Shown piece by piece: positions 48,331 through 58,749 of a stretch of 64,000 nt of DNA (positions within the stretch are counted from its first letter, which is position 1; the number at the start of each line of letters is the position of its first letter). The notes under the pieces are model-generated. The model worked only from the letters and a program-made list of their open reading frames with translations. It searched no databases and had not been told where the DNA came from. Origin of the DNA: Monodelphis domestica (Eukaryota > Chordata > Mammalia > Didelphimorphia > Didelphidae); the NCBI RefSeq assembly GCF_027887165.1, contig NC_077232.1, forward strand, positions 80,613,483 to 80,677,482, read 5' to 3'. A program made the position numbers and the translations under genes.

Positions 48331-49085
48331 TGAAGATAGAATTATCTCTCTTTGTTATTTCTAATGTAATCAATCAGCAACCTTTAGTTTAATCAATCAA
48401 AAACTGAAAACACCCCTATTAACGCTTGACCAGTCAATAGATGGAAGAGTTCACAAGTCAAAAACTCTCACCTCCAAAGGGGACTGACTGCCCAGCTCTG
48501 GGTAGGGCTAAGCAGTTCAGAAGCTGTGATTGGTTCCTGTGAAGAGGGGAAGAGACAGGAAGTGATGTGGAAAAAGGACTATAAAAAGGCCATGGCTTCC
48601 TGGAATTGGGGATTTTTCTCTCTTCAGATCTTCTGGTTTGGAGTCATTCCTGCCTTGGTGCTTGAAAAGACACGTCCCTTGGATCCTGTGGTGGTGAGTG
48701 GAGTGATTCCTTCCTTGGTTCTTTGGTGAGGAGACCCTCTCTGCTTGTTGGCTTGGCTTCTTCAGCATCTTCTGGCTCTTTGGATTTTGGCTTCCTAATT
48801 AGGACTTTGGATTCTGGTGAGAATCGCATTTGAGGTCTGGAGACATTAGGATTAAATTTAGGGTATTTGAAGCTAGTACTTTCTGTCTCAATCTACATTT
48901 TTCCACTTTCACTCTCCACCTCTTTGTAAATGAAGCTGCTAAAAGTCATTTTGACTTAAGCTATAATATTTTTTAATTGGTGATAATTTATTTTTTTACT
49001 TTATTTTATTTAAATTTTTTTATTACTTTAAATATTACTTTAAAACTTTCATATTAGCATAAAAACCTACATTTAAATTCTTACA
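48331..49085 (+). mobile_element. Solo LTR of an endogenous retrovirus (fossil), sense, inside L1
   Basis: A 755-bp unit begins TGAAGATAG and ends TTACA, flanked by 'ggtgtg' and 'gatgtg' (6 bp, one difference). The L1 reads straight across when the unit is removed. A promoter-like 'actataaaaaggcc' is at about 48579 and an R/U5-like block at 48915-48965. No internal genes or second LTR, so it is solo. It is related to 43183-43820. A duplication of this size would fit a class II-like or class I family; not resolved. Confidence 0.75.
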
Positions 49086-50790
49086 GATGTGAGGTATATT
49101 TCACTAATTATTAATGATTGGGAACATTTTTCTTGCAGTGGTTGAGAGGTTGGATTTTTTTCCCTTGAGAAGTGCCTGTCCATGTTTAGCTATTTAGCAT
49201 TTGGAGAATGGCTCTTTTGAGACCTTTATCAGAGAAACTTTCTACAAAGATTTTTTCCCCCCATTTGTTTCCTTTCTAATTTTAAATATTTATGAAAAAA
49301 TATTTAAATTTTATATACTCAAAATATGCTATTTTTTTCTCATGTGATGTATTCTATCACCCTTTTAGTCATGAACTCTTCTGTTGTCCACAGAACTAAA
49401 AAGAAATTTTTTCCTTATTCCTCAGATTTGTTTATGATGGAAATTTTATCGCTATATTATATATTCATTTGGAAGTTATCCTAGTGTATGTGAAGTGTTG
49501 GTTGAAATCCAATTCCTGTCAACTCTGCTATCTAATTTTCCTAGCAGTTTTTGTCAAATAAGTCCTTACTCTAGTAGTTGGAGTCTTTATTAAATATCAT
49601 CAATTAGGTTTGTTTGTTTGCTTCTACACATTATATACCTAATCTCTTCTAATGACGTCTCTTTTTTTTCATTATTCCTTTTTGGTCATTGTTTTAAGAG
49701 CACACTCATATATAACTAAAACCCCCAAATAGAACCATAAATACACAGATGTGAAAGATGACTCCAACTCTTTATTTTTAAAACTAAGTAATATCAACAA
49801 TTATTACTTTATTAGTATAGTTTTCCTTTCCAATTCTTTTTCATAATTACTTTTGAGATTTCTGACCTCTTGTTCCTTCACATGAAGTTATCATTTTTTC
49901 TAGCTTTGTAAAAAAAAAATTTGGTGGTAAGATTGGTACCACATTGAATAAGTACATTAATTTAGGAAGTAACATTATTTTACTATATTATCAGGTTCAC
50001 TCTTACCATGAACAGTCATTGTTTCTCCAATAATTTAGGTCTCTATTTGTGCAAAGATTCTTTCATAGTTGGATTCATATAGTTCTTTGGTACATCTTTC
50101 TATAAATACTTTTTTATAGTTTTATAATTGTTTTGAAAGGAAAATTTCTCTTTTTAGCTCTTCCTATTCAATAACTGCCAAAGATCTTTCATCTCTAATT
50201 TTTTCTAAACTTCTATTCAGGTTCTTAACGTTAATCAACACTTAAGACCTTTTATGTGCCATGCACTGTGCTAAGCCCTGGAGATACAAAAAGAGGTAAA
50301 AGACAACAGTCCCTGTCCTTGAGGAATTCACAGCCAAATGGAGGAAACAACATGTGGACAAATATATACAAAGAAAACTATATGCCATAAACAAGATAAA
50401 TAGGAAATAATTAACAGAGGGAAGGAACTAGAATTCAGAGGGGTCTAGGAAGACTTCTAGAAAAAGATGAGATCTTAGGTGGGACATAAAACCAGGAAGG
50501 TCAGTAGTTGAGGCAAGAGAAACATATTCTGGAGTAAGAATCACAGAAAATGCTCAGAGCAAGAAATGGAATGTCTTATTTTTCAACAGCCAGAAGGCCA
50601 ATGCCACTGGATAGAAAAATGTGTGTGCGAGAGTAAGATTTAGGACAATGGGAAAGACAGGAGAGGAATAGGTTTGAAAAACCTTTGAATGTCAAATAAA
50701 GCATTTTGTATTTGGTTTTGGAGGTAATAGGGGGTTACTGGAATTTTTTTAATATGGAGGTGACATGGTTGGACCTACATGTTAGGAAGG

Positions 50791-51405
50791 ACAGTAAGGT
50801 GGCACAGTGGATAGAGTGCCAGGCCTGGAGTCAGGAAGACTCATCTTCATGAGTTCAAATCCTACCTCTGACACTTACTGTATAACTCTGGGCAAGTCAC
50901 TTCACCCTGTCTGCCTCAGTTTCCTTATCTGAAAAATGAACTGAAGAAGGAAGTGGCAAACCTTTCCATTATCTTTGCCAAGAAAACCAAATGGAGTCAT
51001 GAAGAATTGGGCAGGGCTGGAAATGACTATAGTAGTAGTAGTCTCTCGGCAACCGAGGATGATGATTGTTTTTGTGTGTTTTCATCTATGATAGATGAGT
51101 GTGCACAAAGACAGTTGTACGTGAAGGAGATTTAAGTGGAAAAGTCGATGCACAGAGACAGTCCCACTCTCTTGGCTTTGGAAGCCTGGGTCCAGTGGTA
51201 CAAAAAGTCGTTACACCTGGAGACTTCCTCAGCTGCATTGGATGGCCATGTTGTCTTTTGTGCTCCAACACGCCCTAAGCACTCCACAGTGCCTTGCTGC
51301 ATCGCCATCTCAGCCGTTGAACCTTCTTATTGGTTTCTTCCATCTGTTCGGCTGAAGCAGTCTTCACATGCTGGGTGAGCAAGGAAATGACTAAACAACA
51401 ACATT
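50791..51405 (+). repeat. Marsupial SINE of the '...aacaacaac' family, split by an RTE-like element
   Basis: The head 'gtggcacagtggatagagtg' starts near 50799. The body runs through 'gccaggcctggagtcaggaa' and 'agaaaaccaaatggagtcat' to 'ggctggaaatgacta' at 51029. The tail 'aacaacaaca' resumes at 51394 after the RTE-like insert. Confidence 0.88.
51030..51382 (-). mobile_element. RTE-like element, 5'-truncated, minus strand, exact 11-bp target duplication
   Basis: The + strand starts with 'tagtagtag', the reverse of the (CTA)n tail, and ends '...tgctgggtgagcaa'. The flanks are GGAAATGACTA at 51019-51029 and 51383-51393, identical. The body matches 42410-42762 in reverse with few differences. 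The short open frame on + at 51136-51378 is antisense to the element and not a gene. Confidence 0.88.
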
Positions 51406-53640
51406 TAGTGTTTGAATGGAGGATGAACTGGAGTCAGACGAGCCTTGGCACAAGGAGATGCCACCAGTAGGCTTTTGGAATAATCCAGGTTAGAGGTGGG
51501 GGGAGGGGCATGAAAGAGGCAATTCAAGAGATGTTGCAAAGGTGAAATCAGCAGGCCTTGTCAACAGTTTGGACATGGAGGCTGAGAGACAATAAAGAAT
51601 CCAGAATTATTCCTAAGTTTCAGCCTTCTACAATACAAATTTTTTTGCACATACTGAGAATTTTTCTTCTTGATATTTTGATTAATTTGTCTGAATCTAA
51701 AGAGGTAGATTAGCACCCTCCTCCCCCCATACAGTGTTGTTATGTATTTTTCTCTCTAATTCAATGAACATTTTTCCTTTAAATATCCAAATAAATACAA
51801 AATAAAAATAAATATTAAATATTTCCTTTAAATATTTAAATATTTGGATATCAAGCTATTTGATACATATATATTAAGAACTTGATATTGGTTTCTTAAT
51901 CTCTGGTCTTTTTTAACTACAATCTAATTTCCTTGCTTACTTTTTTTTATGTCTATATTTACTGTGGATTTATTTGAAATCATGATTGCTATCTTTGTTT
52001 TTTTGAGATGAATTGAAGCATATAGATTTTGTTCCCACTCTACATTTTAACTTGATGTGAATTTTACCATTTCAAGTTTTACTAGTAAACAACACATTGT
52101 TGTATTTCTAATCCATTTTGCAATTTTTCATTCTTTGGGTCAGTTCATCCCATTCATGGCTATACATTTCCCTTTATCCTGTGCTCTTATACTTTTTCAA
52201 CTTTCCTTCTTCCCCTCTCTTTACAAATAAAAAAGTTTGTCTGACACTTGTGATTTATAAGGGAAATGTTCAGTTTTCTGTCTTGAAACTTTTCTCTTAC
52301 CCTTGGTCTATTCTAATTTCAGATTTTTACTTATTTTCCTTTTAAGCACCCCCTTCACATTCTTTACTCTAACATCTGAGCTTGATCATTTAGGGCCATT
52401 TCCTTACATTTCTTACTTTCTTTCTTAGATTTATCTTCTCCTTTTCCCTATCTCCTTTCCCTTTCCCTTTTGAATTTAATGTATTTCTATACAGAAATGT
52501 GTGTATGTATAATTGTGTTCAATCTATATTTGATTTAGATAAAAGTGAGGTTCATGAGATTTCCTTTTCCCCACTCTTCTATGATTATATATTAAACTTT
52601 AAAATCTCTATTATGTGATTCAGTTCTGGTTTTTTAATCAGGAATGCTTAGAAAGCCTCTATTAAAGTTTTTTTTTTTCCTAAATAGGATTATACATCGT
52701 TTTACTTGATAGATTATTCTTGGTCATAAGTTTTTTAGAATGTTGTATTCTAAGCTTCTTTTTCTTCTTTATATTGTCAGGTGTCCAGTCTTGCAAGATC
52801 CTTATAGTGAGTAGCTCTCAGTACCTGAACTCTTTTTGGCTGCTTATATTTTTTCCCCTTTGCCCTGGAAGCTCTAGATTTTGGCTATTATAATCTTGAC
52901 AGTTTTCATTTTGGAGTTTCTTTCAGGAGCTAACTGTAGGGTTCTTTCTATTTTCACTTTGTCCTCTGGTTCTAAGAATTCTGGGCAGTTTTCATATGTA
53001 ACATCCTGAAATATGGTCTCTAGCCTCTTTTTGATCATGATTTTTAGATAGTTCAATAAATATCAGATTATTTCTCTTTAACCAGTTTTCCAGCCAATTG
53101 TTTTTTTTTTGACAACTGTACTGCTTATACTTTCTTCTGTTTTTCCCCCCCAAGTTTTTGATTTTATTATTCCTTGTCCTATTAAGTCATTGTTTTCTAT
53201 CTGCCTCATTCTAATTTTCAGTGCATTCACATTTTAGGTGAGTTTTACTACTATCTGCTTTAAGATACTGACTTTTTGGTGCTATTCTTTCCTCTCTGGC
53301 TAAATTATTTTCTATGTCTTCTTTTATTTCTTCCAGGTACTCTCATACTTCTGTGGTCAAGGAGTTTTTTCTTAGATTTTATCTAGATTTGTGGAGTCAC
53401 TGTATTCCTCAGGATTTACCTACAGGTATCTCGAATCAAGAATTGTCTTTTTGATTTGTTCAACACGTCAGCCTCAGTTTTGGGGCAGGGAAAGTGATGC
53501 TTGAATGGCATAGGCAAGGCTTCCCTCATCCCGAGTAATCTCCTTCAAGGGACTCGGGGCACACTTTGGTGCTTAGCTCTTGTTCTCTGACAGGGTGGGC
53601 TGAGCTTCTGCAGGGGCCTTTGAGATGCTCTAGGCTAGCC

Positions 53641-54300
53641 TTTTTCTATGACTTTTTTCTTGCCATTAAAATTTGGGCTGCTTATACAATGGTGGACCTG
53701 TTCCCTTAGGCTTACTTAAAGCCAAGTTATTTGGGGATGCCATAGGACGGTCTTTGTCCAAGATATCTCCTGGCACTAGGCTAGTGGAGATGAGCAGAAC
53801 CCACCTAGAACTCATTGGGGTTGCCCTGAGCTCAGTGGTCTGCCAGTATATGTTTAATAACCAGTTCCCCCCTGCCCTCCAAATGTACCCGACATACTTT
53901 TAAGTTTAACCTGCATTATTAACACTTTCCCCCATCACATTCTTAAGTTTATACAATCAACAAGGCCATAAATCTCAATTTATAGCATTTGCTGACTTGT
54001 GAGCTATAAATGTTCACTCTGAAAATTTAACAGTTGGCTCTTGCCAGGGGTGTGAGCTATCTCCAGCCCATCCTTGCCTGTGCCACACTTTTCTGCTATC
54101 CCAGCTTATCTTTTTTTAGGATGTCCACTGGATCCTAGAGGTGTTCTTTGTATCCCTGACGTAAACAGAGGAATCTTCAGGTGATTATTCTTATTTCTTT
54201 GTAGGCTAGTTCAGTTCTGAGCTCCACAGGGATGTTTGCTGGGGATGTAGGCTCCTTTATGTCCTCTGTCCTCTATATCCACTGTCTTCACACAAAATGC
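53641..54300. other. Unassigned, possibly L1 5' UTR with an inserted repeat
   Basis: GC-richer stretches (53680-53880, 54040-54160) resemble L1 5' UTR sequence in reverse. 'ataaatctcaatttatagca' around 53970 looks unlike L1 and may be an inserted DNA transposon. No boundaries established. Confidence 0.35.
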
Positions 54301-54316
54301 TTCAGTACATTCTTTT

Positions 54317-54502
54317 AAAACCCTTACTTTCTGTCTTAGTAACAACTCTTTAAGACAGAAAGGCAAGGGCTAGGCATTGGGGTTAAGTCACTTGCCCAGG
54401 GTCACACAAGTAGGTAGGAAGTGTCCAAGGGCAGATTTGAACCCATGTTCTCCCACCTCTAGGCCTGGCACCTTTTCTACTGTGCTACCTATTAGCCCTC
54501 CC
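54317..54502 (-). repeat. Marsupial SINE, antisense (first of two at the same target)
   Basis: 'cccttactttctgtcttagt' to 'gtgctacctattagccctcc' in reverse. The left flank is 'ttcagtacattctttt' (54301-54316) and the right flank 'ctcaatacattatttt' (54502-54517). Confidence 0.85.
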
Positions 54503-54517
54503 TCAATACATTATTTT

Positions 54518-54709
54518 TTTTTAATCTTTACCTTTTGTCTTTGAAATGCTACTGAGGATTATACTGAATATTCCAAGGCCAAAGAGCTGTATGGATCAGG
54601 CAGTTGGATCAAGTGACTTGCCCAGGGTTACATAGGTAGAAAGTGTCTCAGGCCAGATTTGTCCTCTTCACGGTCTGGTACTCCATTCACTGAGCCACTT
54701 ACTGGCCCC
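54518..54709 (-). repeat. Marsupial SINE, antisense (second of two at the same target)
   Basis: 'aatctttaccttttgtcttt' to 'gagccacttactggcccctc' in reverse. The left flank is 'ctcaatacattatttt' (54502-54517) and the right flank 'cttaagtacattctttt' (54711-54727), a third copy of the same target. Confidence 0.82.
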
Positions 54710-55190
54710 TCTTAAGTACATTCTTTTAAAAAAAAATGCTTCAATAACCCTTTAAAAAATAATCTTCCTTCTTTCCTTCCCTTTCTTTCCCAAATATTTT
54801 GCTTTCACTTCCCCCAGTAAATGGAACATATCAATTAATCTCAAGAACTGAAAGAAAGCACAAACACTTTTGGCATCTATAAAATTAAATTAGAATAATT
54901 CTTTTAAAAAAAATTTATTTAAAATATTATTCTAAAAAATTCTCCTCCACCTATCTTCCACCAATTGAGAAGATAAACAATATATTAGTCATAAAGATAT
55001 TTCCATATTAGTCATGTTGCCCCCCAAAAGATAATAAAGTAAAAAATTTATATTTCAATTTGTAATCAAGAGTTTATCAGTTCTCTCTGTAGGTAGATAG
55101 TATTTTCCTTTTCTTTCTTTTTTTTTAGGATCAGAGATTTTTAACTGGAGGGTGACCTTCAGGGGCATAGAGTTCATTCCTCCTCATTTT

Positions 55191-55310
55191 ACATTTTTTT
55201 TGAACATTATTTTATTTGGTCATTTTCAAACATTATTCATTGGAAACAAAGATCATTTTCTTTTCCTCCCCCACCTCCCACCATCTCTCCCATAGCCGAC
55301 GCGCGATAGA
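55191..55310 (-). mobile_element. Short L1 3'-end insertion, antisense
   Basis: 'tttttttgaacattatttta' to 'ctcccatagccgacgcgcga' is only the last ~115 bp of an L1, 5'-truncated. It sits in the 3' UTR of an older L1. 'gatagatagcattttt' on the right echoes 'gtagatagtattttc' near 55091, perhaps its target duplication. Confidence 0.65.
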
Positions 55311-55328
55311 TAGCATTTTTCATCCTGG

Positions 55329-56059
55329 TGTAATTTAAGAGTTATGACGTAAAATCTAGATTTAATTGGTCTCCAGGGGAAATCCCAAATAAAATATCCA
55401 AGTCAGTCTGGTATTTTTTGGTAATTTAATTAATATAGAGGGAAGGAATTGAGAGGGAAGGAAGGGGATATAGGATTTCTCCCGCCTGGCCTGTGTCAGG
55501 GGGAATTTAAAAATCCCTGCCTCTAGGTCTCCGAAGAAGATTAGAGGCTTCTAAGAGGATAAAGTTGGAAAGTAAAGGAGGAAAACTCAGCCAGAAACTT
55601 ACCACCGAACCAGACAATAGCTTGTAGCCATGCTAAGATACTGAAAGGCTCAGCACACTCCTCTCAGCTAACTCTCCACCGCCCATAAGAGAAAGAGAGT
55701 CCCTCCAATTAAGATCCTCTCAGAGACAGCAAGGGAGCCAAATATATAGACTTTTCAGCCTTGTGTCTCCTCCTCTAAATATCCATTCCTAGTTCTCATC
55801 TTCTTTTGATTAGATTATCTTTAGAGTTACTTCACACTTCTTTGTTAAGTTCACCTTTTGTTAGTTACTTGACCTTTTTGTGGTAAATTTAACCTTTATA
55901 GTTACTTAACACCTTTTTGAATTACGATACTAAAAATAGACTTAGCTTAAAGTTCTAGCTTCACTATAAGGTGAAAACTTCATTATTTAATCAGGAGATT
56001 ACAACTTTATCTTCCCCTAAAGTAAGGTTCAAGTAGGGTGGAGTAATTTAAAGTTTACA
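55329..56059 (-). mobile_element. Solo LTR of an endogenous retrovirus (fossil), antisense, inside L1
   Basis: The unit is 731 bp, from TGTAATTTAAG to AGTTTACA, with CTGG on both sides (55325-55328 and 56060-56063), a 4-bp target duplication as made by class I (gamma-like) retroviruses. It is the same family as 36397-37286. A TATA-like 'tatatatttggc' lies on the minus strand near 55740-55751. No internal genes. Confidence 0.75.
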
Positions 56060-57311
56060 CTGGGTCTGCTGAAATCTCTTTAGATCATTGTATTGATCAG
56101 AGTAATGAGTTCTTGCCCCAGAAATTTAGATCTATGTATTTTTCAAACTCTAGATTACTATAGTCATAGTTGAATATTGTTACAATAATGCTATTACTGT
56201 GCACAATAATCTCCTTGTTCTGCTCATTTCACTCTGCATCAATTCATATAGCCCTTCCCAGGTTTTTCTGAAACCATCCCCCTCATTCCTTATAGCACAA
56301 TAGTATTCCATCACCATCATAAACCACAATTTGTTCAGCCATTCCCCATCTGATAGGAATCCCCATAATTTCCAATTCTTTGCCACCACAAAAAGAGAAG
56401 CTCTAAATATTTTTGTAAATATAGGTTCTTTCCCTTTTTCCTTGATCTCTTTCAGATATAGGTTTAGCAGTGGTATTGTTAGGTCCATGGACATGCAGTT
56501 TTATAGCCCTTTGGTCAGTTTCAAATTGTTCTCTATAATTGTTGGAGCAGTTTAAAGCTCCACTAATGTTGATCAATGCCCTTATTTTCCCACATCCCCT
56601 CCAGTATTTGTTCACTTTCCTTTTTTGCATGTTAATCAGTCTGATAAATTTGATGTGGTATCACAGATGTTTTAATTAGTATTTCTTTAGTCAATTGTGA
56701 TTTAAATAATTTTTCCTGTGAGTATAGATAACTTTGATTTCTTCTAAAAACTGACTATTCTTTTCTTCTACCATTTATCAAGTGGGAATAACTCTTATTT
56801 GGATAAATTTGACTCATTCCCTAAATATTTGAGAAATGCGGTCTTTTTCAGAGAAACTTGCTATAAAGTTCTGCCCCACTCCCTTCCTGTTTTCTAATTT
56901 TGACTCTAACATATTTTTTTTGGAAGAACTTTTAAAAATTTCATGTAATTAAAACTATCCATTTTACTTTCTATAATCTCTGTCTTGTTTGTTTATAAAC
57001 TCTTCCCTTAACCATTGAGGTTTGTTATAAGTAAAAATTTCCTTGCTCCCTAATTTGCTCATGATATCTCATACTTTATATCTAAATCATGCCCCATTTT
57101 GACTTTATCTTGGTATTTGGTGTGAGATGTTGGTCTATGCCTAGTTTTTGTCAAACTGTTTTCTGGTTTTCCCAGCAATTTTTGTCAAATAGTGAGGTTT
57201 TGCCTCTGAAGCTTACATCTATGTATTTATCAAACACTAGATTACCATGGTCATTTACTACTGTGTATCCTGTACTTAAACTATTCCACTGATACATTAC
57301 TCTATTTCTTT

Positions 57312-58165
57312 TTTAATTAATTAATTTAGTCAATTTAGAACATTTTTTCCTTGGTTACAAGAATCATATTCCTTCCCTCCCTTCTCACCCCCCAACCTTC
57401 CTGTAGCTGATGCACAATTCCACTGGGTATTACATATGTCCTTGACCAAAACCTATTTCCATGTTGTTGATGTTTGCACTAGTTCACTCAGAGTCTACAT
57501 CCCCAATCATATCCCCTTGACCCATGTAATCAAGCAGTTGTTTTTCTTCTGCGTTTCTACTCTCACATTTTTCCTCTGAATGTGGATAGTGTTCTTTCTC
57601 ATAGATCCCTCTGGGTTGTTCAGGATCACTGTATTGCCACTAATGGAGAAGCCCATTACATTCAATTGTACCACAGTGTATCAGTCTCTGTGTACAATGT
57701 TTTCCTGATTCTTCTCCTCTCTCTCTGCATCAATTCCTGGAGGTTGTTCCAGTCTACATGGAATTCCTCCACTTTATTATTCCTTTGAGCACAATAGTAT
57801 TCCATCACCAACATATACCACAATTAGTTCAGCCATTCCCCAATTGAAGGGCATCCCCTCATTTTCCAATTTTTTGCCACCAGAAATGCACAGCTATGAA
57901 TATTCTTGTACAAGTCTTTTTCCTTATTATCTCTTTGGGGTACAAGCCCAGCAGTGCTATGGCTGGATCAAAGGGCAGACAGTCTTTTAGCACCCTTTGG
58001 GCATAGTTCCAAATTGCGCTGCAGAATGGTTGGATCAATTCACAACTCCACCAGCAATGAATTAATATCCCAACTTTGCCACATCCCCTCCAGCATTCAC
58101 TACTTACCATCATATTGTCTGCATGGTGTGATAGTTTTGATTCCTTGTTGCCTATTCTTATTATT
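57312..58165 (-). mobile_element. L1 3' end, 5'-truncated, younger type, antisense
   Basis: From 'aattaatttagtcaatttag' through 'tccattacattcaattgtac' to 'cccaactttgccacatcccc'. The minus frame 57859-58113 reads CWRGCGKVGILIHCWWSCEL, IWNYAQRVLKDCLPFDPAIA and LLGLYPKEIIRKKTCTRIFI, the well-preserved ORF2 C-terminal domain. The last ~50 bp are deleted or diverged. It interrupts the older L1. Confidence 0.87.
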
Positions 58166-58745
58166 TTAATTTAAAAAAATCTTACTGATATAATATTTCT
58201 AATACAATATTGAATAATAGTGATGATAATGGAAATTCTTGCTTTACCTTTTATATTTTTAGGAAGGTTTCTAGCATAAGTTCTCCATAGCATAAGAACA
58301 TAAATTCTCCAAAATTATAAGATCCAAATTGTCTCCCTCCCTCCCTAGTTGTTCCATTCCTGAAATGGTAAAGCAATCTGATCTCCATATTGGTCACTCT
58401 TGTGAGAGGATACTATATAAAATTAAAACACAAATAAAATAAAGCAAAGAATAGTACAATTGATCTGCATTCAGACTCCAGTGATTCTTTCTCTTGAGGT
58501 GCATAGTATTCTTTTTTATTTTTTTTAACCCTTACCTTCCATCTTGGAGTCAATGGCTCCAAGGCAGAAGAGTGGTAAGGGATAGGCAATGGGGGTCAAA
58601 TGACTTGCCCAGGGTCACACAGCTGGGAAGTGTTTGAGGCCAGATTTGAACCTAGGACCTCCTGTCTCTAGGCCTGGCTCTCAATCCACTGAGCTACTCA
58701 GCTTCCCCCAGAGAGGTGGATAGTATTCTTATAGAAAGTCGGTGC
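58166..58745 (-). mobile_element. Old L1 pieces, RT region and 3' UTR, antisense
   Basis: 58166-58310 resembles the L1 RT region ('gtgatgataatggaaattct'). 58315-58513 and 58713-58745 are an L1 3' UTR ('gatctgcattcagactccag') interrupted by a SINE. Confidence 0.65.
58514..58712 (-). repeat. Marsupial SINE, full length, antisense, with 18-bp target duplication
   Basis: A complete copy from 'aacccttaccttccatcttg' to 'ctgagctactcagcttcccc'. The flanks 'gaggtgcatagtattctt' (58496-58513) and 'gaggtggatagtattctt' (58713-58730) differ at one base. Confidence 0.92.
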
Positions 58746-58749
58746 ATCT

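Larger units (their letters stand above)
50230..51605. repeat. Ancient L2/L3-like repeat, interrupted by a SINE
   Basis: It starts 'ttatgtgccatgcactgtgc' / 'taagccctggagatacaaaa', then 'gtccctgtccttgaggaatt'. After the SINE come 'gaatggaggatgaactggag' and 'ggaataatccaggttagagg'. The start resembles an L2 3' end in reverse. The rest matches a mammal-wide repeat I can only place tentatively in the CR1/L2/L3 group. It sits between two halves of an L1. Confidence 0.45.
48215..53640 (-). mobile_element. Old L1, antisense, interrupted by an LTR and by a nested repeat block
   Basis: L1 parts are 48215-48330 ('cagttccaccaacaatgcat', ORF2 C-terminus), 49086-50228 (ORF2) and 51606-53640 (ORF2 5' part, ORF1, 5' UTR). 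ORF1 shows on the minus strand at 52874-53056 as LEPEDKVKIERTLQLAPERN. Sequence continues in order across the two interruptions, 48331-49085 and about 50230-51605. Decayed frames throughout. Confidence 0.7.
54920..57311 (-). mobile_element. Old L1, 3' UTR and ORF2 C-terminal half, antisense, interrupted by an L1 3' end and an LTR
   Basis: Parts at 54920-55190, 55306-55328 and 56064-57311 belong together. 'aggtagatagtattttcctt' and later 'ctttagatcattgtattgat', 'agtattccatcaccatcata' are in L1 order. Minus frames at 56180-56630 read NGCRK-like decayed pieces and GLYELMQSEMSRTRRLLC, FRASLFVVAKNWKLWGF: the ORF2 end. Confidence 0.75.
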
